Positions 49,948 through 59,842 are shown, counted from the first letter of the stretch. The stretch: DNA of 64,000 bases from CAVQNQ01 sp963714205 (GCA_963714205.1 CAVQNQ010000006.1:372001-436000); one strand, 5' to 3'. Notes: generated by a model not told the origin, from the sequence alone. Program-made: numbers and translations.

Positions 49948-50337
49948 ATGAATCAGACCGAACTCAACAAATATAAAGCGATGCTCGAAGCCAAGCGGGC
50001 CGAAGCAGCCCAGGGGCTTCGGAACCGGGAAGACATCGCTATCGAGAAAACCCCGGATGCCCTCGACGAGGTACAACTCGCCGGGGAGCGCGAGTTAGCC
50101 ATTCGCAACCTTGACCGTGAGTCCAACATGCTGCGCAATGTGAAGGGCGCGCTCGCCCGCATTGCGGACGGCAGTTACGGCATTTGCATGCACTGCGAGG
50201 AAGAGATCAAACCCAAACGCCTGGATGCGGTGCCCTGGACCAAGTACTGCATTCGCTGCCAGGAGGCCGCCGACCGCCACGAATTCGAAGTGGATTCCAG
50301 CGAGACGATCGACGAACTGCTGGCCAACGCCGCCTGA
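49948..50337 (+). CDS. DksA/TraR-type zinc-finger protein
   Basis: 129 residues from the ATG at 49948; an ATG three codons earlier touches AAGGAG and would leave no spacing. The N-terminal half is a coiled coil (TELNKYKAMLEAKRAEAAQG). A C4 zinc finger follows: CMHCEEEIKPKRLDAVPWTK to CIRC. Such proteins bind the RNA polymerase secondary channel or other partners and adjust transcription. The acidic tip residues of E. coli DksA are not evident, so the effect could differ. A strong terminator follows at 50358. Confidence 0.9.
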   Translation: MNQTELNKYKAMLEAKRAEAAQGLRNREDIAIEKTPDALDEVQLAGERELAIRNLDRESNMLRNVKGALARIADGSYGICMHCEEEIKPKRLDAVPWTKYCIRCQEAADRHEFEVDSSETIDELLANAA

Positions 50338-50357
50338 TCCGGGCGGCTCGATACTTA

Positions 50358-50385
50358 AAGGGCGCGGTCTGGTTGCCGCGCCCTT
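50358..50385 (+). terminator. Intrinsic terminator after the DksA-like gene
   Basis: AAGGGCGCGG pairs fully with CCGCGCCCTT around a TCTGGTTG loop. The following CGTGTTT is only a short T-rich stretch, but the 10-bp stem is strong and lies 20 bp after the stop. Confidence 0.75.
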
Positions 50386-50464
50386 CGTGTTTCCGCGTCC
50401 TTCCTGCCTGCGCCATTTCCCCGACCCGGTGGGTGATTTCGCCTATTGAGGAGCCGATTGTCCG

Positions 50465-51094
50465 ATGGCGCAAACTGACTCTATGGAGTTCTTTCGGAGC
50501 GCGCCAAATCCCCCCGGCCGCCTGGGGATCATCCCCGGTACCTTCAATCCGGTCACCGTGGCGCACCTCGCGCTGGCCCAGGCGGCGTTATCGCGGGTCG
50601 ATGAGGTGCTGTTCGTTCTGCCGCGCGCGTTTCCCCACAAGCCTTATTCGGGCGCCAGCTTCGAGGAGCGGGTCGAAATGCTCTGCCAGGCGGCCTCCGG
50701 CGCGGCCTTCTCGATTGCCGCGGCCGAGGGCGGCCTGTTCATCGAGATCGCCCGGGAATGCCGGGCGGCTTACGGGCCGGAAGTGAAGCTCACGTTTCTG
50801 TGCGGGCGCGATGCCGCCGAGCGCATCGTGAACTGGGATTACGGACGTTCCGGCGCTTTTGCGGAAATGCTCGGCGAGTTCGACCTGCTGGTGGCCGCGC
50901 GCGGCGGTGATTACGACCCGCCGCCGGACCTCCGCCATGCCATCGCGCGCCTCGATCTGGCATTCCCTTGCGACGCGGTCTCGGCCACCACGGTGAGGGA
51001 GCGGCTGGCCCGCGGCGAGCCCTGGGAAGAACTGGTTCCGGCGCCCATCCGCGAGCGCGTGCGCCGGATCTACGGCGCCAGAAACGCCCGCTAA
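50465..51094 (+). CDS. nadD: Nicotinate-nucleotide adenylyltransferase-like
   Basis: 209 residues. A nucleotidyltransferase fold with GIIPGTFNPVTVAHLALAQA (the HxGH-type motif reads TVAH), FVLPRAFPHKPYSGASFEER as in NadD, and VSATTVRERLARGE as the ISSTxxR-type motif. NadD adenylates nicotinate mononucleotide in NAD synthesis. It is shorter at the C-terminus than some, which is common. Its stop overlaps the converging propeller gene by 4 bp. Confidence 0.88.
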   Translation: MAQTDSMEFFRSAPNPPGRLGIIPGTFNPVTVAHLALAQAALSRVDEVLFVLPRAFPHKPYSGASFEERVEMLCQAASGAAFSIAAAEGGLFIEIARECRAAYGPEVKLTFLCGRDAAERIVNWDYGRSGAFAEMLGEFDLLVAARGGDYDPPPDLRHAIARLDLAFPCDAVSATTVRERLARGEPWEELVPAPIRERVRRIYGARNAR

Positions 51095-53883
51095 TCCGTG
51101 ACCACCGGCAGGGTGACGATGTTGCTGGTGAATGGGCCCTGCGCTATCCAGAACTGGGTATACGGGTCGGCGGGCTGAGCGCCGTTGAGGTGCAGGATCA
51201 CCTGGTATACGCCCACCATTCCGGGCGCCAGCGTCGCCGATACGACGTCGCCGGTCTTGCCTCCGATCAGCGACGAAACGCTGGTATCCTGCGTGTCAGG
51301 CGGCGTCGTGGTGGGCGCGCCGACGGGGTACCGCGCTCCGGTCACGATGAACGGTGTCGTTATGTCGGTCAGCACGGGAACTCCCAGGCCGGTCGCGTAG
51401 ACGTAAATCACTTCGCCAGCCCGCGCTGGATTGACCAGGTTGATGGGCGCCCCCGCCACATTGGCGCAACAGGTAGTTCCATTCAGGGCCGTCAAGACCA
51501 GGTCGGCGCCCGAGCTGACGCTCGTGGTAATCGTGATGCCGTTGCCTTCCGGGCCCTCGATGCGCGCCTGAAGGATGATGCGCGTGAACACCCCGGCGGC
51601 CGAAACGGTCACCAGGGGATCTCCGCTCATCTGCGAAACCAGCGCGTCCCGGACGCTTTCCAGCGTGTCGCTGCTCTGGACGGTGTACGAATAAGAGTTG
51701 TCACCGATGGTAATCGTACCCGTGTCGCCGGCGTGGACCGTGCCGTCTATCGACAGGATCGCGCTGGCATAGCTGGAAGCGTGAAAGGCGATGGCTGGCG
51801 GTGTAGCCGTGCCGTCCTGATTCGCGAAGATGCCAGGATTGGCGAGTACGATTGTGGCGGCCACCGGGGTACTGACCAACATGCTGCCATCGCTGTTCAC
51901 CGCCCGCACGTAAGCGTTGATGCTGGTCGTATCGCCGACCTCCCAGGGCACCTGGGCGTTGATCTGGGTCGGCGATACGTAAAGCAAGGGCGCGGGGATG
52001 CCGTTGAAATAGACCTCGGCGCCTCCCAGTTCGGTGGGCAACTGGCTGGCGTTCGGATCGGCCGACGCGGTCTGGGATGCCAGCACGTAGCCAGCGCTGG
52101 CCTTCAACGACACGATCGTGCCGGGGGCGACCGAGGAGGAGTCCTGGCCGCCGCTGAGGCTGGCATTCACGCTGGCGGTAATCTCCGCCGCGACGGAGAC
52201 GGACGCGGCTACCACGTTCTGGGCGACATTGACCTCGTCGCCGAACGCCCCCGGCATTTTCGCGTTCAGGATCACCTGATCGACGGCGTAATCGGGGAGG
52301 GCGATCACGTAGGGATCTCCCAGCCCTTTATTCGAACCGTTGATGGCGGCCACCAAACCGTCGATCACCGTGTTCAGCGTGTCGGTGCTCTGGATGGTAT
52401 AGCTATATTGATAGGTCGTGATATCGGCGTTATTAAGCTGAATGCCGACCTGGACCTCGTCGCCGGCCTGGATAGTGCCCCCGATGGTGATGGCGTCGGT
52501 CGCGTAAACCGCGAGGCTGCCGGCATTGACGATTCCTCCATAGGGGATACTGGTCTCGGCCGGGGTGTAAACGGTGACACGGCGGTTATAAGTATCGCTG
52601 ACGTAGAGATTGACCCCGTCCCAGGCAAGCGACGTGGGAGTGCGCAGCGAATCGGCGGCATCGCTGGCCTGGTTTATCGATCCGCCCACCTGCCCGATAA
52701 CCAAATCGGCCGCGGCCGCGTTGGCCGTGGGGATCCGGTTGAAGATCAGCACGCGGTCTTCGCCGCCATCCGCCACGAACAGACGCGTGCCGTCCGAGAG
52801 CGCGTAGCGCGGGTAGTTCAGGGTGGAAAGGCAATCTGAAGGATAGAGCGGATTGTTGGCCGCATCCACGCCCTCGGCGACGGTACAAAGGACCGGCGTC
52901 TCTTTATCGGTGGTGTCGGTGCTGCTCGAGGCCGGGGTCCCGCTGTAGGAATTATCGGGGATCGAGCTGGTCATGTCGGGCTGGCCGATCTCGACGTCCG
53001 CGGCGACCCCATTGCTGGTGGGGATGCTGTTCCAGATGAGCACGCGGTTGTTGCCCAAATCCGAGACGAACAGCCGGACGCCGTCGGAGGTCACCGACAC
53101 GGGGTTAAGCATGGTGTTGGCGGAGGCGCTGGTGGTTGTCTGGGTAAGATCCGGCTCGACGAAGGTGGTGAAGTTGGGCTGGCCCAGGACTACGTCGGCG
53201 GGTGTCCCGTTGGCCGTGGGAATGTGGTTCCAAATCAATATACGGTTGTTCTGCGTATCGGCCACGTAGAGCTTCCCGTTCTGAATCCAGACGCCCTGCG
53301 GGCCGCGCATCGAGGAGGCTGTGGGCGGCAGGTTATTGGGAAGCGAAGTGCCGGTCACCAGGTCGGGCTGGCCCACGGCCACGTCCGCCGGGATATCATT
53401 GCTGGCCGGAATGCGGTTCCAGATCAGCACGCGGTTGGCGTCCGTATCGGCCACCACCAGGTGCACGCCATCGGAAGCGATCGCGGTAGGCGTTCGCAGG
53501 GTGGTGGCAGTGGTGTTCTCGTTGACGGTGGTGGTACTGAAATCGGGCTGGCCCAGGACCGCCGTGGCTTGGCCCACGCAGACCGGGCACTTGCGGTTGT
53601 AAACCAATTGCGTGTCGAGCGCCGGCAACTGGGAGGAGAGGGTCTGGAAGAGGAGTACGCGGTTATTGCTGGGACTGGCGCCCACATAATTTGAATCCGA
53701 CACGAATAACGTGTCGGCCGCATAGGCCAGGCCGCTCGGAGCGCCCAGAATGGTGTCGCTTGAATTGGTGTCCTGGCTGGTGAAGGTCTCCTGGCCGATC
53801 ACCAGCCGGGCGGCTTGTCCGGTCGTAAAATCGGCCGCGCACAGGGCTGCCGCGGCAAATAGGAAAATTGGAATACACTTCAT
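51091..53883 (-). CDS. Secreted six-bladed NHL propeller with Solibacter-type C-terminus
   Basis: 930 residues with a signal peptide (MKCIPIFLFAAAALCAADFT). Residues of about 20-455 hold six repeats, each with GQPDF-like and NRVLIWNRIP-like strands (for example VADTDANRVLIWNRIPASND), a six-bladed NHL propeller. From 587 to the end is the TIGR03437 domain (IPAPLLYVSPTQINAQVP). Two copies of a 100-125-residue module (SYTVQSSDTLESVRDALVS pattern) lie at about 460-586 and 706-808; the second splits the TIGR03437 domain. A binding or scaffold role at the surface is likely. Confidence 0.87.
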   Translation of the reverse strand: MKCIPIFLFAAAALCAADFTTGQAARLVIGQETFTSQDTNSSDTILGAPSGLAYAADTLFVSDSNYVGASPSNNRVLLFQTLSSQLPALDTQLVYNRKCPVCVGQATAVLGQPDFSTTTVNENTTATTLRTPTAIASDGVHLVVADTDANRVLIWNRIPASNDIPADVAVGQPDLVTGTSLPNNLPPTASSMRGPQGVWIQNGKLYVADTQNNRILIWNHIPTANGTPADVVLGQPNFTTFVEPDLTQTTTSASANTMLNPVSVTSDGVRLFVSDLGNNRVLIWNSIPTSNGVAADVEIGQPDMTSSIPDNSYSGTPASSSTDTTDKETPVLCTVAEGVDAANNPLYPSDCLSTLNYPRYALSDGTRLFVADGGEDRVLIFNRIPTANAAAADLVIGQVGGSINQASDAADSLRTPTSLAWDGVNLYVSDTYNRRVTVYTPAETSIPYGGIVNAGSLAVYATDAITIGGTIQAGDEVQVGIQLNNADITTYQYSYTIQSTDTLNTVIDGLVAAINGSNKGLGDPYVIALPDYAVDQVILNAKMPGAFGDEVNVAQNVVAASVSVAAEITASVNASLSGGQDSSSVAPGTIVSLKASAGYVLASQTASADPNASQLPTELGGAEVYFNGIPAPLLYVSPTQINAQVPWEVGDTTSINAYVRAVNSDGSMLVSTPVAATIVLANPGIFANQDGTATPPAIAFHASSYASAILSIDGTVHAGDTGTITIGDNSYSYTVQSSDTLESVRDALVSQMSGDPLVTVSAAGVFTRIILQARIEGPEGNGITITTSVSSGADLVLTALNGTTCCANVAGAPINLVNPARAGEVIYVYATGLGVPVLTDITTPFIVTGARYPVGAPTTTPPDTQDTSVSSLIGGKTGDVVSATLAPGMVGVYQVILHLNGAQPADPYTQFWIAQGPFTSNIVTLPVVTD

Positions 53884-53926
53884 GCGCGTTATCGAAGGAC
53901 GCATCGCAAAGGTCAAAGTAAGCCTC

Positions 53927-53932
53927 ATTATA
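53927..53932 (-). promoter_or_regulatory. Extended -10 promoter (TGCTATAAT) of the propeller gene
   Basis: On the minus strand TGCTATAAT gives a consensus TATAAT with the extended TGn, 43 bp before the ATG at 53883. No good -35 box is seen, which extended -10 promoters do not require. Confidence 0.55.
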
Positions 53933-54167
53933 GCAGTAGGTTCCGGAGAAGAAGTGGGGCCGCGACGCCACGGGGTGTGCGGAAACGGCACGCGAACCAA
54001 GACCGCAACCCGAAACTGTTCAGCCACTTTCCGATCGCGGCGGAACCTGCGCCGGGACAATGCACGGCGCCTGCCACGCCACGGCGGGCGCGAAGCCGGG
54101 ATAATCGGAGCCCACTCTCTTTTTGATACACTTCGGTTTATCCAAACTACTCCTCGCCAGCTCCCCA

Positions 54168-54581
54168 TGTCAGTGACCACCAACGTTATGTTCTGGGTGG
54201 GACGGCACTCCGACAGAACCGGCGAGCGCCGCTGGCACGTGGCGCTGTCCCTTTTGATCGGCGGGGTGGCTTTTGCCGTGAGCGGCATTCACGGCTTGCC
54301 GGGAGCTGTGGGCCTGATCGCTCTGACGGTTGCGACATCCGGCGTTCTGTCCAGTTCTACACGTTTCCCGCGGCGCTTCTGGCGGGCACCGCGGCGGCGG
54401 CCGGAATTGCCTGGATCAACGCGGTGGGCAACCTGGGCGGCTATGCGGCACCCACGCCGCCGGTGTGATCGTGGACCGCACCCACAGCACGGCGCTGGCG
54501 ATGGTCGCCATGGCCGGGGCCATGATGGTCTCCGGGCTGGTCACTATATATGTGACGCGCCAAGGCGCGCTGCGGCGGTAG
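54168..54581 (+). pseudogene. MFS transporter C-terminal half, two frameshifts
   Basis: Fragments of an anion:cation-symporter-type MFS protein read in three frames: MFWVGRHSDRTGERRWHVAL (54189 on), then QFYTFPAALLAGTAAAAGIA with WINAVGNLGGYAAP after a shift near 54345, then AAGVIVDRTHSTALAMVAMA after a shift near 54454, ending at TAG 54579. The first half of the gene is missing. An intact relative of similar type lies at 59843-61129. It is a dead gene. Confidence 0.8.
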
Positions 54582-54590
54582 AAGGCCGCC

Positions 54591-56219
54591 CTACGGCAAC
54601 GTCGGCACCCACTGCGGCACAACGTACGCCAGGAACATCGTAATCAAGCCGACCATCGTGACGAGCAGAATGCAATGGCGGAGCGTCCACCGGAATAACC
54701 CGCCCTCGTCGGTCGGCTTCAGGCCGACGCTGCTGGCCGCCACGGCGATGTTCTGCAGGCTGATCATCTTGGTGATCACGGCGCCGCCCTGGTTAGCACC
54801 GGCCATCAGGATCGGGTTGAGGCCCAGGCGCGTGGCCGTCACCACCTGGAGATTGCCAAAAAGCGCGGCGGAGGAGGTGCTCGAGCCCGTTACGAACCCG
54901 CCCAGCCCTCCGAGCACGGCGCTGAAGAAGGGGAACATCACTCCGGTGGTGGCAAAGATGAGGCCGAGAGTAGCGGTTTGCCCGGAATAATTCATGACGA
55001 ACGCCAGCGCCAGAACCGCGGCGATGGTGAGTTCAGCCAGTTTGACCTGCTTGCAGGCGCCCCGGAAAGCCTTGAAGAACCTGGCGGGCGACAAGCCCAG
55101 CAAGATCGCTGAAATCACTGCCGAGAGCGCGGCCGCCGTGCCCGCGGCGCCCAGCCAGTCGAACGTGAAGATCGCCTGGTAATGAGTCGGGGCTTTAACA
55201 ACGGGGGGAATTTCCATCACCATCCGGTCCAGGCCCGGCCATGGAAACACAAACGAGACCTTGTTCAATAGCGGCTTAAACATACCCCACGCCAGGACCA
55301 TGACCACCAGAATGATGTAAGGACTCCAGGCCCAGAACACTTCGCTTGCCGAATGGCGCTGGTGCGTGGTGTGGGCCATGTGTTCGCCTGCGGGCACCCA
55401 ATGGTCCTTGGGCTGCCAAAACCGCAGCAGGACCACGAGCGCCACCATGGTTATCAGGGCCGCCCCGATGCTCGCGAGATGGGGACCGACATTCCAGGCG
55501 ATCATGAACTGCATGGAGGCCCAGACCACGCTGGTGAGTAGTGCGGCCGGCAGCACGCCCTTAAGAGCCTTCCAGCCACCCATCACAAAAATGAGATACG
55601 TAGGCACGAACAGGGAGACCGGGAAGATGTTCAATGCCGCGGCGCGGGCGATGGAGTTGATCGGCAGGCCGGTGACGGCGGCCGAAGTCATGATGGGAGT
55701 TCCGACGGAACCGAAAGTGACCGGCACGGTGTTTACCAGCAGACAGATACTGGCCGCGTAGAACGGCGAGAACCCCAGCCCGATCAGCATGGTGGCGGCC
55801 ACCGCCACGGGCGCCCCAAACCCCGCGCAGCCTTCCAGAAAGGCCTCTAGACAGAAGGCGATCAGCAAGGCCTGCACGCGGCGATCGTCGGTGACGGTGG
55901 CGAGCGAATCCTTGATGATTTCGAACTTCCCGGACTCCACCGCGACGTGGTACAGCAAGATGGCGCCAAAAATAATCCAGCCGATGGGGAACAGGCCGTA
56001 CGCCGCCCCACAGAAGAACGAGCCGGCGACCAGTCCCGCCGGCATGCGGTATACCACCAGCGCCACAACAACTGCGACGCCAAGCCCGATGACGGACGCC
56101 TTCCAGGCGGCCATCCGTCGGACGCCGAGCAAATAGATCATCAAAATGGCGGGCACGGCGGCCGCGAGCGCGGACAGCCCAAGACTGTTCGCGAGGGGGG
56201 TGTAGTTCTGGGTCCACAT
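54591..56219 (-). CDS. lctP: L-lactate permease
   Basis: 542 residues with about 12-14 membrane helices, the length and order of LctP/LldP permeases. Characteristic segments are YRMPAGLVAGSFFCGAAYGL, FLEGCAGFGAPVAVAATMLI and VTGSSTSSAALFGNLQVVTA. It imports lactate (or glycolate) with protons. No lactate dehydrogenase gene lies beside it. The gene is intact although decayed genes flank it on both sides. Confidence 0.94.
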   Translation of the reverse strand: MWTQNYTPLANSLGLSALAAAVPAILMIYLLGVRRMAAWKASVIGLGVAVVVALVVYRMPAGLVAGSFFCGAAYGLFPIGWIIFGAILLYHVAVESGKFEIIKDSLATVTDDRRVQALLIAFCLEAFLEGCAGFGAPVAVAATMLIGLGFSPFYAASICLLVNTVPVTFGSVGTPIMTSAAVTGLPINSIARAAALNIFPVSLFVPTYLIFVMGGWKALKGVLPAALLTSVVWASMQFMIAWNVGPHLASIGAALITMVALVVLLRFWQPKDHWVPAGEHMAHTTHQRHSASEVFWAWSPYIILVVMVLAWGMFKPLLNKVSFVFPWPGLDRMVMEIPPVVKAPTHYQAIFTFDWLGAAGTAAALSAVISAILLGLSPARFFKAFRGACKQVKLAELTIAAVLALAFVMNYSGQTATLGLIFATTGVMFPFFSAVLGGLGGFVTGSSTSSAALFGNLQVVTATRLGLNPILMAGANQGGAVITKMISLQNIAVAASSVGLKPTDEGGLFRWTLRHCILLVTMVGLITMFLAYVVPQWVPTLP

Positions 56220-56336
56220 ATCGGTAAACCTTGTTGATAACCGAACCGGCGGCCAGTGTCAAGTTAATGCGGCGCAAATGTCAAGCCCCGTTAGAGCTTC
56301 GCGCGCCCATCTTTGCTAACCTGAACGGTAAACTCC

Positions 56337-58138
56337 GTGAACATGCCATCGCCCCAACCACGCTCAGCCTGGAAACGCGGCGTGAAGAACCGGTCGGACG
56401 CGGAAGGGTCTCGCCAGCAAGAAGAGACAGTCCCCCTCGTAGTGACTCTGATCGTCGGAGCCGTGGTTGGCCTGGTGATCTCGGCGTTCGTCTACGTCAC
56501 GGAGAGGCTAAATTTGCGGATGTATCCGGCGGGCAGCGGGGCCTGGCGAAGCCTGGTATTCCCGGTCTCGGGCGCTCTCTTCACCGGGTATCTGCTCTGC
56601 CGCTATTTTCCCCAAGCCCGCGGCAGCGGAATCCCGCAGACCAAGGCCGCATTGTTCCTGCGCGACGGCTTTATCAAATTCAGCACCGTGGTGGGGAAGT
56701 TCTTCTGCTGTTCGATTTCCCTGGCCAGCGGCATCGCGCTGGGCCGCGAAGGCCCGTCGGTCCAGATTGGAGGCGGTATCGGATCGGTCTTCGCCCAGCG
56801 GCTGGGACTGGGACCGGCCCAGATGCGGGCGCTGGTGCCCATCGGAACTGCCGCGGCCCTTGCGGCTGCCTTCAACACGCCCATAGCCGCGGTACTTTTC
56901 ACGCTCGAGGAGGTGATGGGCGATCTCCACGCGCCGGTGCTGGGTTCGGTGGTGCTGAGCTCGGCCACCTCGTGGATCGCGTTCCACCTGCTCCTCGGCG
57001 ACCAGCCGCTGTTTCACGTCCCCGCCTATCAGCTCATCCACCCCATCGAGTTCCTCTTCTATGCCGCCTTGGGGCTTATCGGCGGCCTCGTTTCCGTTTG
57101 CTTCGTCAAGCTGCTGCTCTTCATCCGAATGCGCTTTAAGCAGTTGCCCAAGTGGACCGAGTGGATGCAGCCGGCGGCGGGCGGTTTGCTGGTTGGCGTG
57201 TTGGATATTTTGTGCCGCAAGTTCTGGGGGTCGGCTATGCCAATGTCAACCTGGTGTTGAATGACCAAATGGCGCTGTGGCTCATGGCCCTGCTGGTGCC
57301 GCTCAAGCTCATCGCCACCACATCCTGCTACGGCAGCGGCAATGCCGGCGGCATCTTCGGCCCCAGCCTTTTCATCGGGGCCATGGTGGGCGGTACGTTG
57401 GGCAGCGTGGCTCACCACCTGCTGCCGGATTATACCGCCAGCGCCGGCGCCTACGCGCTGGTGGGAATGGGGGTGACGTTCGCGGGCATCACCCGCGTTC
57501 CGCTGGCTTCCGTGATCATGATCTTCGAGATGACGCGCGATTACTCCGTCATCGTGCCGCTCATGATCGCCAACCTCATCAGCTTCTTCGTCTCCGAGCG
57601 CCTGCAGCGGGAACCGATCTACGTAGCTCTTCAGCACCAGGATGGCATTCACCTGCCCTCGCGAGACCGGGACCGCGAGGGGAGGCCGGCTGTGCGGACG
57701 GCCTTGACTCCCGCCGAAAACATTCTCTCCGGCAACGACACACGTGGAGGAAGCAGTGAGATCTCTGGACGAAGAGCGAAATGCCGCCCCGGTCGTGGGC
57801 GGAAAGCGGCTTCCTGGGCGTGGTGTCCCTGGCTCAATTGCGGAAGCAGATGGCGGAGGGGCACGGCAACTGGACGCTGGCCGGGATCCTGTCCGGCTAC
57901 GATTCCAGCGATCCGCTCACCATGGAGAACTTTCCCCACGTGCACGTGGATCAGCCGCTCGATGCGGCCCTGAAACACATTGCGCAAGCCGGGCTGAACG
58001 TGCTGCCGGTAGTGAGCCGGACCAACCTTCGCGACCTGCGGGGCGTGGTCTGTCTCAACGGCATCCTGCGCGCCTATGGTGTGGCCGACGCGGAAGAAGA
58101 GGTTCCGGAACCGGTGCATCCAGCGACTCGCCGCTCGG
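56337..58138 (+). pseudogene. ClC chloride channel with CBS domains, frameshifted
   Basis: The plus strand reads as one ClC protein if about three single-base shifts are corrected. Segment 1 (56337-57200) has GSGIPQTKAALFL and GREGPSVQIGGG, the gating-glutamate motif. After a shift near 57202, segment 2 has PQVLGVGYANVN and AGGIFGPSLFIGAMVGG. After shifts near 57740 and 57805, the CBS part reads EEAVRSLDEERNAAPVVGG and then FLGVVSLAQLRKQMAEGHGN. Motifs for the pore are intact but the frame is broken, so it is probably dead. Confidence 0.82.
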
Positions 58139-59232
58139 GTGTGTTCTCGCCTCGCCTGATTGCCGCCACACTCGGGGCGCTGCTGCTGGCGGGCTGCCTG
58201 ACTTACTACTCCCGTTCCCAGCGCGCAGCCTTGGCCGATCGGTACTTTAAAGCGGGCAACGAACTGGTCCTGCACGACCGGAATCAGGAAGCGGTGGAGC
58301 AGTTTCGAAGCGCGCTTTCCGTTTCACCCAACAACCGCGAATACCGGCTCGCCCTGGGCCTCACGCTGGTGAAAACCGACCACCTCGAGGAAGCCTCCGT
58401 GTACCTGGAGGAGTTGCTGCGGCGCGACCCCATTAACGGCCGCGCCAATCTCGGGCTGGCCAGGATCGCGGCTCAGCAAGGGAGAACGGCGGATGCCGTC
58501 ACATGTTACCATCGCGCGATTTACGGCTCCTGGCCGGCCGATCAGGCAGCCAACCAGGTGCAGGCTCGCTTCGAGCTGGCCGGCTTCCTGGAAAAGGCGG
58601 GCTTGAGAACCCAGGCGACGGCGGAGCTGCTGGCGATGTTCGAAATGTTGCCCCCAACGATACCGCTGCCAAGAAGCGCATCGGGCGGCTATTGCTCGAT
58701 TACGGATCGCCCCGACAATCGGCGGACGTATTCCGCAGCCTGGTGCGCGAGAACAATGGCGATGCCGAAGCCTACTCCGGGTTGGGAGCGGCCGAATTTG
58801 CCCAGGCCCGGTACATCGAGGCGCGCGAGGCCTTTCGCAGCGCCTTACGTTTGAACCACTCCGATGCGGCAACCCAGCGGGAGACTGGCGCTTTGCGAGC
58901 GGATTCTGGAGATGGATCCGGCCGTTCCCGGGATCGGTCCAGCGGAGCGGTACCGGCGCAGCGCGGCGCTGCTCCAGGGCATCCTTGGCGCGGTGGAGCA
59001 GTGTCTTCCGAAGGTCGGCCAGCCCGCGGACGCGCAGTCTCTTCGGGCCCGGGCGGACACGGCGCGCCAGTTGCTGGCCCGCCATCCGGCTCGCGGGTCG
59101 TACGGCGATGCCGCCGAGTCCGATCTTTCGATGGCGGAAGAGCTATGGTCGGCCAGCCAGAAACTGTGCGGGACGTCGTCCGGGATCGATCCGGCAATGG
59201 ATCGCCTGCTCGGCACCTTGTCGCAAGAGTGA
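58139..59232 (+). pseudogene. Membrane-anchored TPR protein, frameshifted
   Basis: A GTG at 58139 opens a membrane helix (SPRLIAATLGALLLAGCLTY), then TPR repeats (FKAGNELVLHDRNQEAVEQF, NREYRLALGLTLVKTDHLEE, ANLGLARIAAQQGRTADAVT). A shift near 58650 moves to a frame with DTAAKKRIGRLLLDYGSPRQ and AEAYSGLGAAEFAQARYIEA; another near 58880 moves to LALCERILEMDPAVPGIGPA, ending at 59232. In the present DNA it is in frame with the ClC tail, so it may once have been fused to the channel. Confidence 0.75.
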
Positions 59233-59255
59233 TCGCCTGAGCGGGATGGCGGCGG

Positions 59256-59585
59256 TTATTCTGCGTCGCAGCCCAGGGAAAAACGCAGGGCTGCACATAC
59301 CTCCCTCATTCGCAGCGGAGCGAGGCGCGCCACACGCTTACCCAAGCGTTGTTGCGACACAGTTACCGCACTATGAAGATTCACCGCACAAGGGACCTTC
59401 ATGCCATCTTCTTCGTCCAGCCTCACTTCCGACGGAACCCCTCGGATGCTGGAGGTGATCGGCGCGACCGTCGCCGTGGACAAGTAGCGGAGGGCGCTGT
59501 CGCGGGTCAGTACTACGACTGGCCTGGCTTTGTCCGGAGGAGCAAAACGGTAAAGCCGAATATCGCCCCTGGCTATTCCTCCGGC
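59256..59585 (-). CDS. MazF/PemK-like mRNA interferase toxin
   Basis: 109 residues from a TTG at 59585; a TTG at 59606 would add 7 residues. The MazF fold is shown by ARGDIRLYRFAPPDKARPVV (the RGDI start region) and VLTRDSALRYLSTATVAPIT, then AVNLHSAVTVSQQRLGKRVA near the end. It would cleave RNA and is held in check by the overlapping ribbon-helix-helix antitoxin. No obvious catalytic residue is missing. Confidence 0.85.
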   Translation of the reverse strand, partial: AGGIARGDIRLYRFAPPDKARPVVVLTRDSALRYLSTATVAPITSSIRGVPSEVRLDEEDGMKVPCAVNLHSAVTVSQQRLGKRVARLAPLRMREVCAALRFSLGCDAE

Positions 59586-59806
59586 CAAATGGCCTCCGCT
59601 TCCCAACCGGACAGGTCCCCTGAGTCTCTTGGGCGGGCTTCATAGCCTTTGCGGTCGCGCAGTTCCTGTTCCCGGATCTCGAGGTTCTTCAGGTGGGCTC
59701 GGAGGGCCTCACGAATCAGCGCGGAGCGATTCAACTTCGTTCGCCGCGCCGCAACTTCCGTGGCGCGCAATAGCTTGGAATCGAGGACGACCTGGATCGT
59801 TTCCAT
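59573..59806 (-). CDS. Ribbon-helix-helix antitoxin (MazE-like)
   Basis: 77 residues. The N-terminal ribbon-helix-helix fold METIQVVLDSKLLRATEVAA, with RTKLNRSALIREALRAHLKN as helices, is a DNA-binding dimer. The C-terminal acidic part ending in WEAEAIWPEE would wrap the toxin. The toxin gene begins inside this gene. A palindrome over the -10 box upstream fits autorepression. Confidence 0.9.
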   Translation of the reverse strand: METIQVVLDSKLLRATEVAARRTKLNRSALIREALRAHLKNLEIREQELRDRKGYEARPRDSGDLSGWEAEAIWPEE

Positions 59807-59815
59807 ATGTGGAAC

Positions 59816-59841
59816 CCACTACACAGTATACTCCACAGTGG
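59816..59841 (-). promoter_or_regulatory. Palindromic operator/-10 of the MazEF-like pair
   Basis: The arms CCACT and AGTGG flank a symmetric AGTATACT core, all within 26 bp, and the core contains TATACT on the minus strand as a -10 box 10-35 bp before the antitoxin ATG (59806). This is the expected operator of a ribbon-helix-helix antitoxin. Confidence 0.5.
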
Positions 59842-59842
59842 A

